64,000 bases of DNA from Lacinutrix sp. 5H-3-7-4 (GTDB taxonomy: Bacteria > Bacteroidota > Bacteroidia > Flavobacteriales > Flavobacteriaceae): contig NC_015638.1 in assembly GCF_000211855.2 (NCBI RefSeq), forward strand, positions 1,828,501 to 1,892,500. Direction: 5' to 3'. The translations under genes and the position numbers were made by a program. Shown piece after piece: positions 1-7,128 of this stretch. Each line of letters begins with the position of its first letter. Position 1 is the stretch's first letter. Below the pieces are notes generated by a model. That model was given only the letters and a program-made list of their open reading frames with translations, ran no database searches and was not told where the DNA came from.

Positions 1-783
1 GTGCCAAGTGGAACATTTGGTGTCGAGGTACAGCCAGAAGCATCAAAAAATTATCTGTTTTTTGCAGCAGGAAGTGGTATCACGCCAGTGCTTTCAATGT
101 TAAAAGCACATTTATCGGCAGAGCCTAACGCAACTTGCAAATTGTTTTACGTTAATAAAACAGCAAAATCAATAATCTTTAAAGAAGCCTTAGAGCAACT
201 TCGAAACACATACTTTGGTAGATTAGAAATCTATTATTTTTTAACCAAAGAACGTCGTGATATCGAGTTGTTTAACGGACGTTTTGACGATGAAAAGATG
301 CAAGTTTTAACCAAAACGTTTATAGATATCCCAGACACAAGCGAGGTTTTCCTTTGCGGACCAGAAAAAATGGTACACTTCGTAAGTGACTATTTAGTAA
401 ACGCAGGTTTACCTAAAGAACTCGTGCATTTCGAGTTATTCGTAACAGGTTTATCAGACGAAGATATTAAAAGAGCCGAGCGTCTAGCACAACAAAATGT
501 AGAAGGAACAGAAGTAACCATAGTCGATGGCGGAAAAGAATTCGCCTTCACCATGACCAAAGAGTACGATAACATTCTCGATGCAGCCTTAGGTGCAGGA
601 GCCGATTTGCCATTCGCCTGCAAAGGTGGCGTTTGTAGCACCTGCAAATGCGAGGTCATAGAAGGAAACGTAGAAATGAAAATAAATTATGCGCTAGACG
701 ATAAAGAAGTCGCGCAAAACCTGGTGCTAAGCTGTCAAGCAGTACCAACAACAGATAAAGTAATCGTCGATTTTGATGTGTGA
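1..783 (+). CDS. paaE: Phenylacetyl-CoA epoxidase reductase PaaE (5' partial)
   Basis: Reductase of the PaaABCE multicomponent epoxidase; it passes electrons from NAD(P)H through FAD and a plant-type [2Fe-2S] centre to the di-iron subunit PaaA. The visible 260 residues begin near the end of the FAD domain. A nucleotide-binding GSGITPV motif lies near residue 24 and a CGPEKM motif near 119. The C-terminal ferredoxin domain has Cys207, Cys212, Cys215 and Cys245 in the usual CX4CX2C...C pattern. The GTG at base 1 is an in-frame codon, not the start: the N-terminal flavin domain is missing, so the gene continues left of the window. It is followed by paaABCD in the same direction. Confidence 0.95.
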   Translation: MPSGTFGVEVQPEASKNYLFFAAGSGITPVLSMLKAHLSAEPNATCKLFYVNKTAKSIIFKEALEQLRNTYFGRLEIYYFLTKERRDIELFNGRFDDEKMQVLTKTFIDIPDTSEVFLCGPEKMVHFVSDYLVNAGLPKELVHFELFVTGLSDEDIKRAERLAQQNVEGTEVTIVDGGKEFAFTMTKEYDNILDAALGAGADLPFACKGGVCSTCKCEVIEGNVEMKINYALDDKEVAQNLVLSCQAVPTTDKVIVDFDV

Positions 784-842
784 GCCAAAGGCGAGCATTC
801 CCATGAAAATGGGAATCTTATCTATATGTAATAATAATTTTA

Positions 843-929
843 GCGTTACCCAAAAGGGTCAGGCTTTCGGCAGTCGCTTTTTTTGAGAAAAACAAAAAAG
901 AGCTTCAACAAAGCCTCAATCCTTAACGC
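843..929 (+). repeat. 85-bp palindromic repeat, copy A
   Basis: Begins GCGTTACC and ends TTAACGC, with a central CGCTTTTTTT / AAAAAAGAGC pairing, so the two halves are imperfect reverse complements. It matches copies near 8352, 8553 (inverted), 21942 and 62527. It fills much of the gap between paaE and paaA. Confidence 0.75.
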
Positions 930-1015
930 GCCAACAGCAAAAGGCCAACAGCCAACAGCTAATAAAAAAGAAGTTCAACAAGCTAAAAGCCAAAAGCTAG
1001 TAGCTAAAAGCTTAA
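930..1015. repeat. Low-complexity short-unit repeats before paaA
   Basis: Units of CCAACAGC occur about three times, followed by units of AGCTAAAAGC and AGCCAAAAGC, some in inverted order (AGCTAGTAGCT). The run ends five bases before the paaA start codon. It resembles in style, not in sequence, the short-unit repeats that flank the four-helix-bundle genes at 6058 and 27338. Confidence 0.55.
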
Positions 1016-1019
1016 GATT

Positions 1020-1976
1020 ATGAGTGAAGAACAAGTAAAAAATTTAGAAGAACAATTCGAAGCACGTATCGCAAGAGACGAGAAAATCGAACCAAAAGAT
1101 TGGATGCCAGAAAAATATCGTAAAACGCATATTAGGCAAATGTCGCAACACGCACATTCCGAAATTGTAGGTATGCTTCCAGAAGGTAACTGGATTACAA
1201 GAGCACCTTCTTTAAGACGTAAAGTAGCATTGCTTGCAAAAGTTCAAGACGAAGCTGGACATGGATTATATCTATATTCAGCAACCGAAACTTTAGGTAT
1301 TTCTAGAGAAGAAATGTACGAGCAGTTACATACAGGTAAAGCAAAATATTCATCTATTTTTAACTATCCAACAATAACTTGGGCAGATATGGGAGCCATT
1401 GGCTGGTTAGTTGATGGTGCAGCAATTATTAATCAAGTGCCATTATGTAACACGTCTTATGGACCATACGCAAGAGCAATGATTCGTGTGTGTAAAGAAG
1501 AAAGTTTCCACCAACGTCAAGGGTATGAAATCATGATAAAATTGGCAAACGGAACACCAGAACAAAAGGAAATGGCACAAGATGCTTTAAATCGTTGGTG
1601 GTGGCCAAGTTTAATGATGCTTGGACCAACAGATGCAGAGTCAATCCATACAGCACAATCTATGAAATGGAAACTAAAACGTAAGTCTAACGACGATTTA
1701 CGTCAGCAGTTCATAGATCAAACCGTTCCGCAAGCAGAATTAATTGGTTTAACCATTCCAGATCCAGATTTAAAATGGAATGAAGAACGCCAAAGTTATG
1801 ACTTTGGAGAAATCGATTGGGACGAGTTTTGGCAAGTGGTAAAAGGTCATGGACCAATGAATAAGGAACGCATGAAAGCAAGAGTAAATGCATGGGAAGA
1901 AGGTGAATGGGTTAGAGACGCAGCAATGGCTCATGCGGAGAAGAAACAAGAAAGAAAAGAGAAGAAAGCGGTTTAA
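1020..1976 (+). CDS. paaA: Phenylacetyl-CoA 1,2-epoxidase catalytic subunit PaaA
   Basis: Di-iron oxygenase subunit that epoxidises the ring of phenylacetyl-CoA; it works with PaaC (structural), PaaB and the reductase PaaE. The 318 residues match the usual family length. Ferritin-like ligand motifs are visible: DEAGH at 77-81 and EESFH at 160-164. The C terminus is a Lys/Glu-rich tail ([13 protein letters not shown]), common in this family. The ATG at 1020 gives the expected N terminus ([12 protein letters not shown]). It lies between paaE and paaB, with repeat-rich spacers on both sides. Confidence 0.96.
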   Translation: MSEEQVKNLEEQFEARIARDEKIEPKDWMPEKYRKTHIRQMSQHAHSEIVGMLPEGNWITRAPSLRRKVALLAKVQDEAGHGLYLYSATETLGISREEMYEQLHTGKAKYSSIFNYPTITWADMGAIGWLVDGAAIINQVPLCNTSYGPYARAMIRVCKEESFHQRQGYEIMIKLANGTPEQKEMAQDALNRWWWPSLMMLGPTDAESIHTAQSMKWKLKRKSNDDLRQQFIDQTVPQAELIGLTIPDPDLKWNEERQSYDFGEIDWDEFWQVVKGHGPMNKERMKARVNAWEEGEWVRDAAMAHAEKKQERKEKKAV

Positions 1977-2034
1977 TAAAGTTAAATAGTCAATGACTTT
2001 TGATTTAAAAATCAGTTAGCAAATAATCACCACG

Positions 2035-2210
2035 TTGAAATGCAGAATAATAAAATGAAATCGTTAAGAATTTTTGAAGCCTTGGAAAAAATTTAGATTT
2101 TATTTTGAGGTTTTAAAACTCTAAAAGAAGTTTTAAAAATTCCTCATTTCAACTTGAACTTTTGGTTCGTTTTGTTTCAAGACAAAATGAACATTAAGAA
2201 AAAAGAAAAC
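2035..2210 (+). repeat. ~160-bp dispersed repeat, copy 1
   Basis: The element starts TTGAAATGCAG, has CCTCATTTCAA in its second half (complementary to the start) and ends with TTCGTTTTGT...ACAAAATGAA, itself an inverted repeat. The same landmarks in the same order recur at 6934-7090. It fills the 280-bp space between paaA and paaB. Confidence 0.75.
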
Positions 2211-2227
2211 ATAAATATAATTAACAA

Positions 2228-2249
2228 GATACCTGTTCTCACAGGCATT
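2228..2249 (+). repeat. Start-proximal short hairpin (before paaB)
   Basis: GATACCTG...CAGGCAT with stem CCTGT/ACAGG ends eight bases before the paaB ATG at 2257. It belongs to a set of six similar hairpins next to start codons in this window. Confidence 0.7.
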
Positions 2250-2256
2250 AGAAATT

Positions 2257-2544
2257 ATGTCAACAAAAAATTGGCCCTTATGGGAAGTCTTCGTAAGAAG
2301 TAAAAACGGATTAGAACATCGTCACTGCGGAAGTTTACACGCAGCAGATGAGGAAATGGCATTAGAAAACGCAAGAGATGTCTACACTAGAAGAAGCGAA
2401 GGTGTAAGTATTTGGGTGGTAGAATCTAAGCATATTACAGCATCCAATCCTGAGAATAATGGTGAAATGTTTGAACCTGCTCAAGATAAAGTATATCGTC
2501 ATCCAACATTTTACGATTTACCAGACGAAGTAAAGCATATGTGA
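2257..2544 (+). CDS. paaB: Phenylacetyl-CoA epoxidase subunit PaaB
   Basis: Small subunit of the phenylacetyl-CoA epoxidase, needed for complex activity and thought to bridge PaaAC units. The 95 residues have the usual family length and the typical N terminus WPLWEVFVRSKNGLEHRHCG followed by an AADxxxALxxARDVYTRR segment, with the conserved YDLPDEVKHM end. The ATG at 2257 gives MSTKNWPLWEVF, which fits. A start-proximal hairpin lies just upstream and another short hairpin separates it from paaC. Confidence 0.95.
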   Translation: MSTKNWPLWEVFVRSKNGLEHRHCGSLHAADEEMALENARDVYTRRSEGVSIWVVESKHITASNPENNGEMFEPAQDKVYRHPTFYDLPDEVKHM

Positions 2545-2556
2545 TAAATCTTTGAT

Positions 2557-2590
2557 TTGTCATCCTGAACTTGTTTCAGGATCTTATCAA
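2557..2590 (+). repeat. Short hairpin repeat (paaB-paaC)
   Basis: TTGTCATCCTGAACTTG followed by TTCAGGATCT. The stem TCCTGAA/TTCAGGA is perfect over seven bp. Confidence 0.75.
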
Positions 2591-2604
2591 ATGAAACAAT
2601 TAAA

Positions 2605-3360
2605 ATGAAAAACGAAAACTTATACAAATACATACTTGGTATAGCAGACAATTCACTTATTCTTGGACAAAGACTAGGAGAGTTAACAGGTCACGGACCA
2701 AGCTTAGAAACAGATATTGCCTGTACTAATATTTCACTAGATTTATTTGGTCAAGTACGCAGCTATTACCAATATGCAGCAAAAATAGCTGGTGATAATA
2801 GAACCGAAGATGATATTGCAATGCTTCGTAAAGAAAGAGAATATGTAAATGTGTTATTGGTAGAACAACCAAATACCAATTTTGCATATACTATTGCACG
2901 TCAGTTTTTGTTCGATGTGTATCACTTTCTCTTTTTAACTCAATTGGAAAAAAGTAAGGATTTAACGCTTTCAGCAATTGCAACAAAGTCGCTAAAAGAA
3001 GTAAGCTATCATCAACGTTTTTCTACCGATTGGTTAAAACGATTGGGAGATGGAACAGCTGAAAGTAAAGAAAAAATGCAAGAAGCCATAGATGGTTTAT
3101 GGACCTACACAGATGAGCTTTTTCATCAAACCGAAGCAGATATAGCTATGGTTTCAGAAGGTGTTGGTGTAGATGTAACCAAACTAAAGGAAGCATATTA
3201 CGAGAAAGTAGAAGCGGTTTTAAAAGAAGCAACTTTAACTGTTCCGGAATCTAAGTGGTTTCAAAAAGGAGGGAAACAAGGTATTCATACAGAACATTTA
3301 GGATATTTATTAAGCGATTTACAATACATGCAGCGTACCTATCCAAATATGGAATGGTAA
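2605..3360 (+). CDS. paaC: Phenylacetyl-CoA epoxidase structural subunit PaaC
   Basis: Ferritin-like partner of PaaA that holds the catalytic subunit in the epoxidase; it has lost most di-iron ligands in known members. The 251 residues show the family pattern: LGQRLGEL near the N terminus, then DIALTNISLDLxGQ-like sequence (DIACTNISLDLFGQ), an EREYVNVLLVEQPN segment, SYHQRFSTDWLKRLGDGT, and HTEHLGYLLSDLQYMQRTYP at the end. Length and start (MKNENLYKYILGIADN) fit the family. Hairpin repeats lie on either side. Confidence 0.95.
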   Translation: MKNENLYKYILGIADNSLILGQRLGELTGHGPSLETDIACTNISLDLFGQVRSYYQYAAKIAGDNRTEDDIAMLRKEREYVNVLLVEQPNTNFAYTIARQFLFDVYHFLFLTQLEKSKDLTLSAIATKSLKEVSYHQRFSTDWLKRLGDGTAESKEKMQEAIDGLWTYTDELFHQTEADIAMVSEGVGVDVTKLKEAYYEKVEAVLKEATLTVPESKWFQKGGKQGIHTEHLGYLLSDLQYMQRTYPNMEW

Positions 3361-3370
3361 CAAATCATTG

Positions 3371-3403
3371 ATTTGTCATCCTGAACTTGATTCAGGATCT
3401 CAT
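3371..3403 (+). repeat. Short hairpin repeat (paaC-paaD)
   Basis: Near copy of the 2557 hairpin (TTGTCATCCTGAACTTGATT...), stem TCCTGAA/TTCAGGA. An alternative in-frame TTG start for paaD falls inside it. Confidence 0.75.
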
Positions 3404-3413
3404 AAAAAATAAT

Positions 3414-3914
3414 ATGACAACAACAGAGCAAAACATAGAATCAATATTAATTCCAATTCTGGAAAAAGTGTCTGATCCTGAAATTCCAGTATTATCCATT
3501 ATGGATATGGGAGTTGTCCGTTCTGCTGTCATCGAAAATAATAAAGTGAAAGTTCAAATCACACCAACCTATAGTGGTTGTCCAGCAATGGACGTGATTG
3601 GTGACGATATAAAAGCAGCTTTAAAAACCGCAGGATATGATTCTGAAATAGAATTAATCCTTGCACCAGCTTGGACAACCGATTGGATTACACCAAGAGG
3701 ACGAAAAGCGCTAGAAGATTACGGTATTGCAGCACCTTTAAATGCAGAAGCAGATAAAGACGTGTTGCTAAATGGAAAACGATTGGTGAAATGTACTAAT
3801 TGTGGTTCCACAAATACAAGATTAGTAAGTCAGTTTGGTTCTACAGCATGCAAAGCACAATTTCAGTGCGACGATTGCCAAGAGCCTTTCGATTATTTTA
3901 AATGTTTGAAATGA
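3414..3914 (+). CDS. paaD: PaaD, iron-sulfur assembly-like factor for the PaaABCE epoxidase
   Basis: PaaD is needed for phenylacetyl-CoA epoxidase activity in vivo and is thought to help mature its Fe-S or di-iron centres. The protein has an N-terminal MIP18/DUF59 domain (VSDPEIPVLSIMDMGVVR, then TPTYSGCPAMDVI) and a C-terminal zinc-ribbon-like part with Cys127-x2-Cys130 and Cys152-x2-Cys155 plus Cys146. I chose the ATG at 3414 (166 aa) over the upstream TTG at 3387, because the extra nine residues come from the hairpin repeat. It follows paaC in the operon. Confidence 0.93.
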   Translation: MTTTEQNIESILIPILEKVSDPEIPVLSIMDMGVVRSAVIENNKVKVQITPTYSGCPAMDVIGDDIKAALKTAGYDSEIELILAPAWTTDWITPRGRKALEDYGIAAPLNAEADKDVLLNGKRLVKCTNCGSTNTRLVSQFGSTACKAQFQCDDCQEPFDYFKCLK

Positions 3915-3920
3915 CAACAT

Positions 3921-3953
3921 ATTGTCATTCTGAACTTGATTCAGGATCTCATC
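3921..3953 (+). repeat. Short hairpin repeat (after paaD)
   Basis: ATTGTCATTCTGAACTTGA then TTCAGGATCTCATC; stem CTGAA/TTCAG. First of two hairpins between paaD and paaG. Confidence 0.7.
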
Positions 3954-3988
3954 AAAAAAATAGAACTGAAATTTTTAAATAAAACGAT

Positions 3989-4020
3989 TTGTCATTCCGC
4001 ATTTGATGCAGAATTCAAAA
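3989..4020 (+). repeat. Short hairpin repeat (before paaG)
   Basis: TTGTCATTCCGCATTTGATG then CAGAATTC; stem TTCCGCAT/ATGCAGAA with one mismatch. It is a sequence variant of the same GTCAT...ATC layout. Confidence 0.7.
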
Positions 4021-4030
4021 TAAAAAACAT

Positions 4031-4813
4031 ATGAGTAAAAGCATTCTTTTAAAAATAGAAAATAAAATAGCTTACATCACGCTAAACAGACCAGAAGTAT
4101 TTAATAGTATTAATCGCGAAATGGCATTTCTATTTCAAGATACTTTAGATACTTGCGAAGCAAATGCAGACGTTAGAGCCATTGTAATCACTGGAGCAGG
4201 AAAAGCGTTTGGTGCTGGTCAAGATTTAAAGGAAGTTACAGATCCAGACTTAAATCCTGGTTTCAAAAAAATATTAGACGAGCACTATAATCCAATAATA
4301 ATGAAAATTCGTGCTATAAAAAAGCCAATTATCGCAGCAGTAAATGGTGTTGCAGCTGGAGCAGCAGCCAATATTGCTTTAGCTTGTGATATTGTTGTAG
4401 CACATGAAAAAGTGAATTTTATTCAAGCATTTAGTTTAATAGGCTTAATTCCAGATAGTGCAGGAACGTATTTTTTACCTCGATTAATCGGTTTTCAAAA
4501 AGCGCAAGCATTAGCTATGTTAGGTGATAAGATTGGAGCTGAAGAAGCAGAAAAAATGGGAATGATTTACAAAATGATTCCATTAGAAAATTTTGAAGAA
4601 GACGTTAATAAACTCGCTTTAAAATTAGCAAACATGCCAACCTTAGCTCTAGGTAAAATTAAAGAAGCATTTAATGCATCATTAACCAATACTTTAGAGC
4701 AACAACTGGCTTTAGAATCTAAATTACAAATAGAAGCAGCAAGTAGTAATGATTATGCCGAAGGTGTTGCTGCATTTATTGAAAAACGTAAACCAAATTT
4801 CAAAGGCAATTAA
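4031..4813 (+). CDS. paaG: 1,2-epoxyphenylacetyl-CoA isomerase, PaaG type
   Basis: Crotonase-fold enzyme of 260 aa. PaaG converts the ring epoxide to the seven-membered oxepin-CoA. The oxyanion-hole segments FGAGQDLKE (60-68) and NGVAAGAAANIALACD (105-120) are present. The two Glu residues of enoyl-CoA hydratases are replaced, while Asp142 in GLIPDSAGTYF matches the catalytic Asp of PaaG-type isomerases; this is why I call PaaG rather than PaaF. Residue 144 is Ala where many homologues have Gly. Start ATG gives MSKSILLKIENK, typical for the family. Hairpin repeats flank the gene. Confidence 0.88.
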   Translation: MSKSILLKIENKIAYITLNRPEVFNSINREMAFLFQDTLDTCEANADVRAIVITGAGKAFGAGQDLKEVTDPDLNPGFKKILDEHYNPIIMKIRAIKKPIIAAVNGVAAGAAANIALACDIVVAHEKVNFIQAFSLIGLIPDSAGTYFLPRLIGFQKAQALAMLGDKIGAEEAEKMGMIYKMIPLENFEEDVNKLALKLANMPTLALGKIKEAFNASLTNTLEQQLALESKLQIEAASSNDYAEGVAAFIEKRKPNFKGN

Positions 4814-4821
4814 ATAACAGT

Positions 4822-4855
4822 TTTGTCATTCTGCACGTGATGCGGAATCCATAAA
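4822..4855 (+). repeat. Short hairpin repeat (paaG-paaH)
   Basis: TTTTGTCATTCTGCACGTGA then TGCGGAATCC; arms ATTCTGCA/TGCGGAAT pair with one G-T. It ends eleven bases before the paaH start. Confidence 0.7.
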
Positions 4856-4865
4856 AAAGAAATAA

Positions 4866-6020
4866 ATGAACGTAGGAATAATAGGATCTGGCACAATGGG
4901 AAGCGGCATAGCACAAGTTGCTGCAACTGCTGGTTGTAAAGTAAAATTATACGATACCAATCAAGCGGCTTTAGATAAAGCTAAAGCGAGTTTGGAGAAA
5001 ATTTTAAATCGTTTAATTGAAAAAGGACGAATAAATACAGAAGAAAAAAACAGAATTCAATCTAACATTTCTTATGTAGATAGTCTTAAAGATTTAGCAG
5101 ATGCTAACTTAACGATCGAAGCTATTATTGAAAACCTAGACATTAAGAAAAAAGTCTTTTCAGAATTAGAAAGTTATGTTGCATACGATTGCATCATAGC
5201 ATCAAACACATCAAGTTTATCCATAGCATCCATTGCAGCTTCACTACAAAAACCAGAACGCTGTGTCGGAATTCATTTTTTCAATCCAGCACCTTTAATG
5301 AAATTGGTGGAGGTTATTCCTGCTATTCAAACCTCAAAAGAAGTGCTTGAAAAAGCCATTCAAACGATTTCCAATTGGAAAAAAGTTGTGGCTGTTGCTA
5401 AAGACACACCAGGTTTTATTGTAAACAGAGTCGCAAGACCTTTTTATGGCGAAGCATTAAGAATATATGAAGAAGGATTGGCAGATTTTACAACCATAGA
5501 TTACAGTTTAAAAAGTTTAGGTGGTTTCAGAATGGGACCATTTGAGTTGATGGATTTTATAGGAAATGATGTTAATTATACAGTAACCGAAACCGTATTT
5601 ACAGCATTTTATTTCGATCCAAGATATAAACCAGCATTCACACAAAAGCGTTTTGCAGAAGCAGGATATTTAGGACGTAAATCAGGAAAAGGTTATTATG
5701 ATTATTCTGAAGGAGCTGTAAAACCAGAACCAAAAGAAGATAATGATGTAGCAGAACAAATATGCAACAGAGTTTTAGTCATGTTAATCAATGAAGCAGC
5801 AGACGCACTATTCTTAAATATTGCTTCAGCAGAAGATATAGATAATGCTATGACCAAAGGTGTCAACTATCCAAAAGGGTTATTGGCTTGGGCAGATGAA
5901 AAAGGCATCGATTGGTGTGTTAATAAAATGGATGAATTATATAACGAGTACCACGAAGATAGATACCGTTGCAGTCCATTATTACGTAAAATGAATAGAG
6001 AAAACAAAACGTTTTTTTAA
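4866..6020 (+). CDS. paaH: 3-hydroxyacyl-CoA dehydrogenase PaaH
   Basis: NAD-dependent oxidation of 3-hydroxyadipyl-CoA to 3-oxoadipyl-CoA in the lower phenylacetate pathway. The Rossmann motif GSGTMGSGIAQVA is at residues 7-19. The typical stretches SNTSSLSI, GIHFFNPAPLMKLVEV and DTPGFIVNRVARPFY follow, the second and third carrying the catalytic His and Asn region. A second C-terminal 3HCDH domain (from about residue 290) ends near RCSPLLRKM. At 384 aa it is shorter than the ~500-aa PaaH of proteobacteria but normal for single-unit HADHs with a duplicated C-terminal domain. The stop codon lies at the left edge of a repeat-flanked insertion carrying a four-helix-bundle gene. Confidence 0.92.
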   Translation: MNVGIIGSGTMGSGIAQVAATAGCKVKLYDTNQAALDKAKASLEKILNRLIEKGRINTEEKNRIQSNISYVDSLKDLADANLTIEAIIENLDIKKKVFSELESYVAYDCIIASNTSSLSIASIAASLQKPERCVGIHFFNPAPLMKLVEVIPAIQTSKEVLEKAIQTISNWKKVVAVAKDTPGFIVNRVARPFYGEALRIYEEGLADFTTIDYSLKSLGGFRMGPFELMDFIGNDVNYTVTETVFTAFYFDPRYKPAFTQKRFAEAGYLGRKSGKGYYDYSEGAVKPEPKEDNDVAEQICNRVLVMLINEAADALFLNIASAEDIDNAMTKGVNYPKGLLAWADEKGIDWCVNKMDELYNEYHEDRYRCSPLLRKMNRENKTFF

Positions 6021-6057
6021 TTAGAGAGGAATTAGGGATTAGGAAATAGGCATTAGT
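6019..6057 (+). repeat. Left inverted-repeat arm of four-helix-bundle unit 1
   Basis: Short units GAATTAGGGATTAGG and AATAGGCATTAG run from the paaH stop codon to the base before the ATG at 6058. Read in reverse complement they match the right arm at 6428-6464. Confidence 0.7.
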
Positions 6058-6441
6058 ATGAAAAGTAATTACCATTTTAAATTTGAGGATTTAATAGTAT
6101 ATCAAAAAGCTATGGACTTTGGAGAAGTGGTTGATGAACAAGTAAAACAATTTCCTAATCACGAATTATATGCTTTGTCTTCGCAATTTAGAAGAGCAGC
6201 AGATTCTATTGCTTTAAACCTTGCAGAAGGATATCCTGGTTCAGATGCTCAATTTGTTAAGCATATTAATCATGCTATTCATAGTGCTAATGAATGTGTA
6301 AGTTGTAGTACCAAAGCTAAAAGAAGAAAGTATGTTAGTTTTGAACAGAATGAAAATAATAGAAAATTAATTTCTGAATTAACTAAAATGATGTCATCAT
6401 TAAGAAATAAAATTATTGAACGAAATAAGACTAATCCCTAA
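6058..6441 (+). CDS. Four-helix-bundle (S23 / rRNA-intervening-sequence type) protein
   Basis: Small helical protein of the family first found in 23S rRNA intervening sequences (TIGR02436/PF05635); its function is unknown. The 127 residues show the family pattern: FEDLIVYQKAMDFGE at the N terminus, FPNHELYALSSQFRRAADSI in the middle, and ALNLAEGYPG. It is not within an rRNA gene here but inside the paa operon, between paaH and paaI. Both ends of the ORF run into flanking imperfect inverted repeats: the left arm abuts the ATG, and the last codons and stop lie in the right arm. This looks like a compact inserted unit. Diversity-generating retroelement Avd proteins are relatives, but no reverse transcriptase or variable repeat is seen here. 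Confidence 0.85.
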   Translation: MKSNYHFKFEDLIVYQKAMDFGEVVDEQVKQFPNHELYALSSQFRRAADSIALNLAEGYPGSDAQFVKHINHAIHSANECVSCSTKAKRRKYVSFEQNENNRKLISELTKMMSSLRNKIIERNKTNP

Positions 6442-6464
6442 TACCAAATCCCTAATGCCTTTAA
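6428..6464 (+). repeat. Right inverted-repeat arm of four-helix-bundle unit 1
   Basis: CTAATCCCTAATACC and AAATCCCTAATGCC are reverse complements of the GGGATTAG / GGCATTAG units on the left. The ATG inside CCTAATGCC at 6455 is the likely start codon of paaI. Confidence 0.7.
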
Positions 6465-6868
6465 CTGGAGACCAAATCCCACATAAAATGTTATCCCAAG
6501 ATGCCTACAGCACGTGGCTAGGAATCGAAATCCTAGAATGCGAAATAGGTCGCTGTAAAGTAGCAATGACTGTAAGAAAAGAAATGCTAAATAGCATGGG
6601 TAAAGCACATGGCGGAATCAGTTATTCCTTAGCTGATACAGCTTTTGGCTTTGCAGCAAATACACATGGTAAATATGCAGTGTCTATAGAAACAAGCATT
6701 AATCATATTGAAGCATTGGAAGAAGGCGATTATTTAACAGCAGAATCTGTAATAGAAAACGTAAAAAATAAATTAGGTTTCAATATTATTGAAGTAAAAA
6801 GAGGAGAAGAATTAGTTGCACTTTTTAAAGGTGTGGTTTATAGAACAAGTAAATCTTGGGAAGAATAG
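6455..6868 (+). CDS. paaI: Hotdog-fold acyl-CoA thioesterase PaaI
   Basis: PaaI hydrolyses stalled CoA thioesters of the phenylacetate route and so frees CoA. The 137 residues show the family start DQIPHKMLSQDAYSTWLGIE and the active-site hotdog helix MGKAHGGISYSLADTAFG. I chose the ATG at 6455 over the in-frame TTG at 6416: it gives MPLTGDQIPHKM, close to the family N terminus. Its first bases are part of the right repeat arm of the preceding insertion, so the insertion seems to have supplied or replaced the start region. The gene is followed by a 260-bp repeat-bearing gap. Confidence 0.9.
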   Translation: MPLTGDQIPHKMLSQDAYSTWLGIEILECEIGRCKVAMTVRKEMLNSMGKAHGGISYSLADTAFGFAANTHGKYAVSIETSINHIEALEEGDYLTAESVIENVKNKLGFNIIEVKRGEELVALFKGVVYRTSKSWEE

Positions 6869-6933
6869 TATAGAATTAAAGCACTAACAAAATTAAAAAG
6901 TCAAGTCCCTATTTCAATTCATAGAATTGAACA

Positions 6934-7090
6934 TTGAAATGCAGAAATAATGAATGAAGGAATGTAGATGCAAAGCGAAGCTTTAAGCACGTAATTCCGA
7001 AAGAGAATGTTGCTTTAGCAATTTCCTCATTTCAATATGATTTTTTGGTTCGTTTTGTATCAAGACAAAATGAATAGAAGAAAAAAGAAA
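6934..7090 (+). repeat. ~160-bp dispersed repeat, copy 2
   Basis: Same landmarks as copy 1 at 2035: TTGAAATGCAGAA at the left, TTTCCTCATTTCAA, then TTTTGGTTCGTTTTGT and ACAAAATGAA, ending in a purine run. The middle parts differ more than the ends. Confidence 0.75.
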
Positions 7091-7103
7091 TAACAATATA
7101 AAA

Positions 7104-7124
7104 GCTCCTGTCTAAGCAGGCATT
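7104..7124 (+). repeat. Start-proximal short hairpin (before paaJ)
   Basis: GCTCCTGTCTAAGCAGGCAT, stem CCTG/CAGG, ends about five bases before the paaJ ATG. Confidence 0.65.
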
Positions 7125-7128
7125 AATT

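Noticed and set aside
390..659. Open frame of 89 codons on the minus strand of paaE
   Set aside because: It lies fully within the well-conserved ferredoxin part of paaE and its product is not recognisable; it is a shadow frame. The same holds for the other long antisense frames in paaJ, the ALDH, E2, thiG and hemL.
6058..6441. Intervening sequence of a 23S rRNA or a diversity-generating retroelement Avd gene
   Set aside because: There is no rRNA around either four-helix-bundle gene, and no reverse transcriptase, template repeat or variable repeat in the window.
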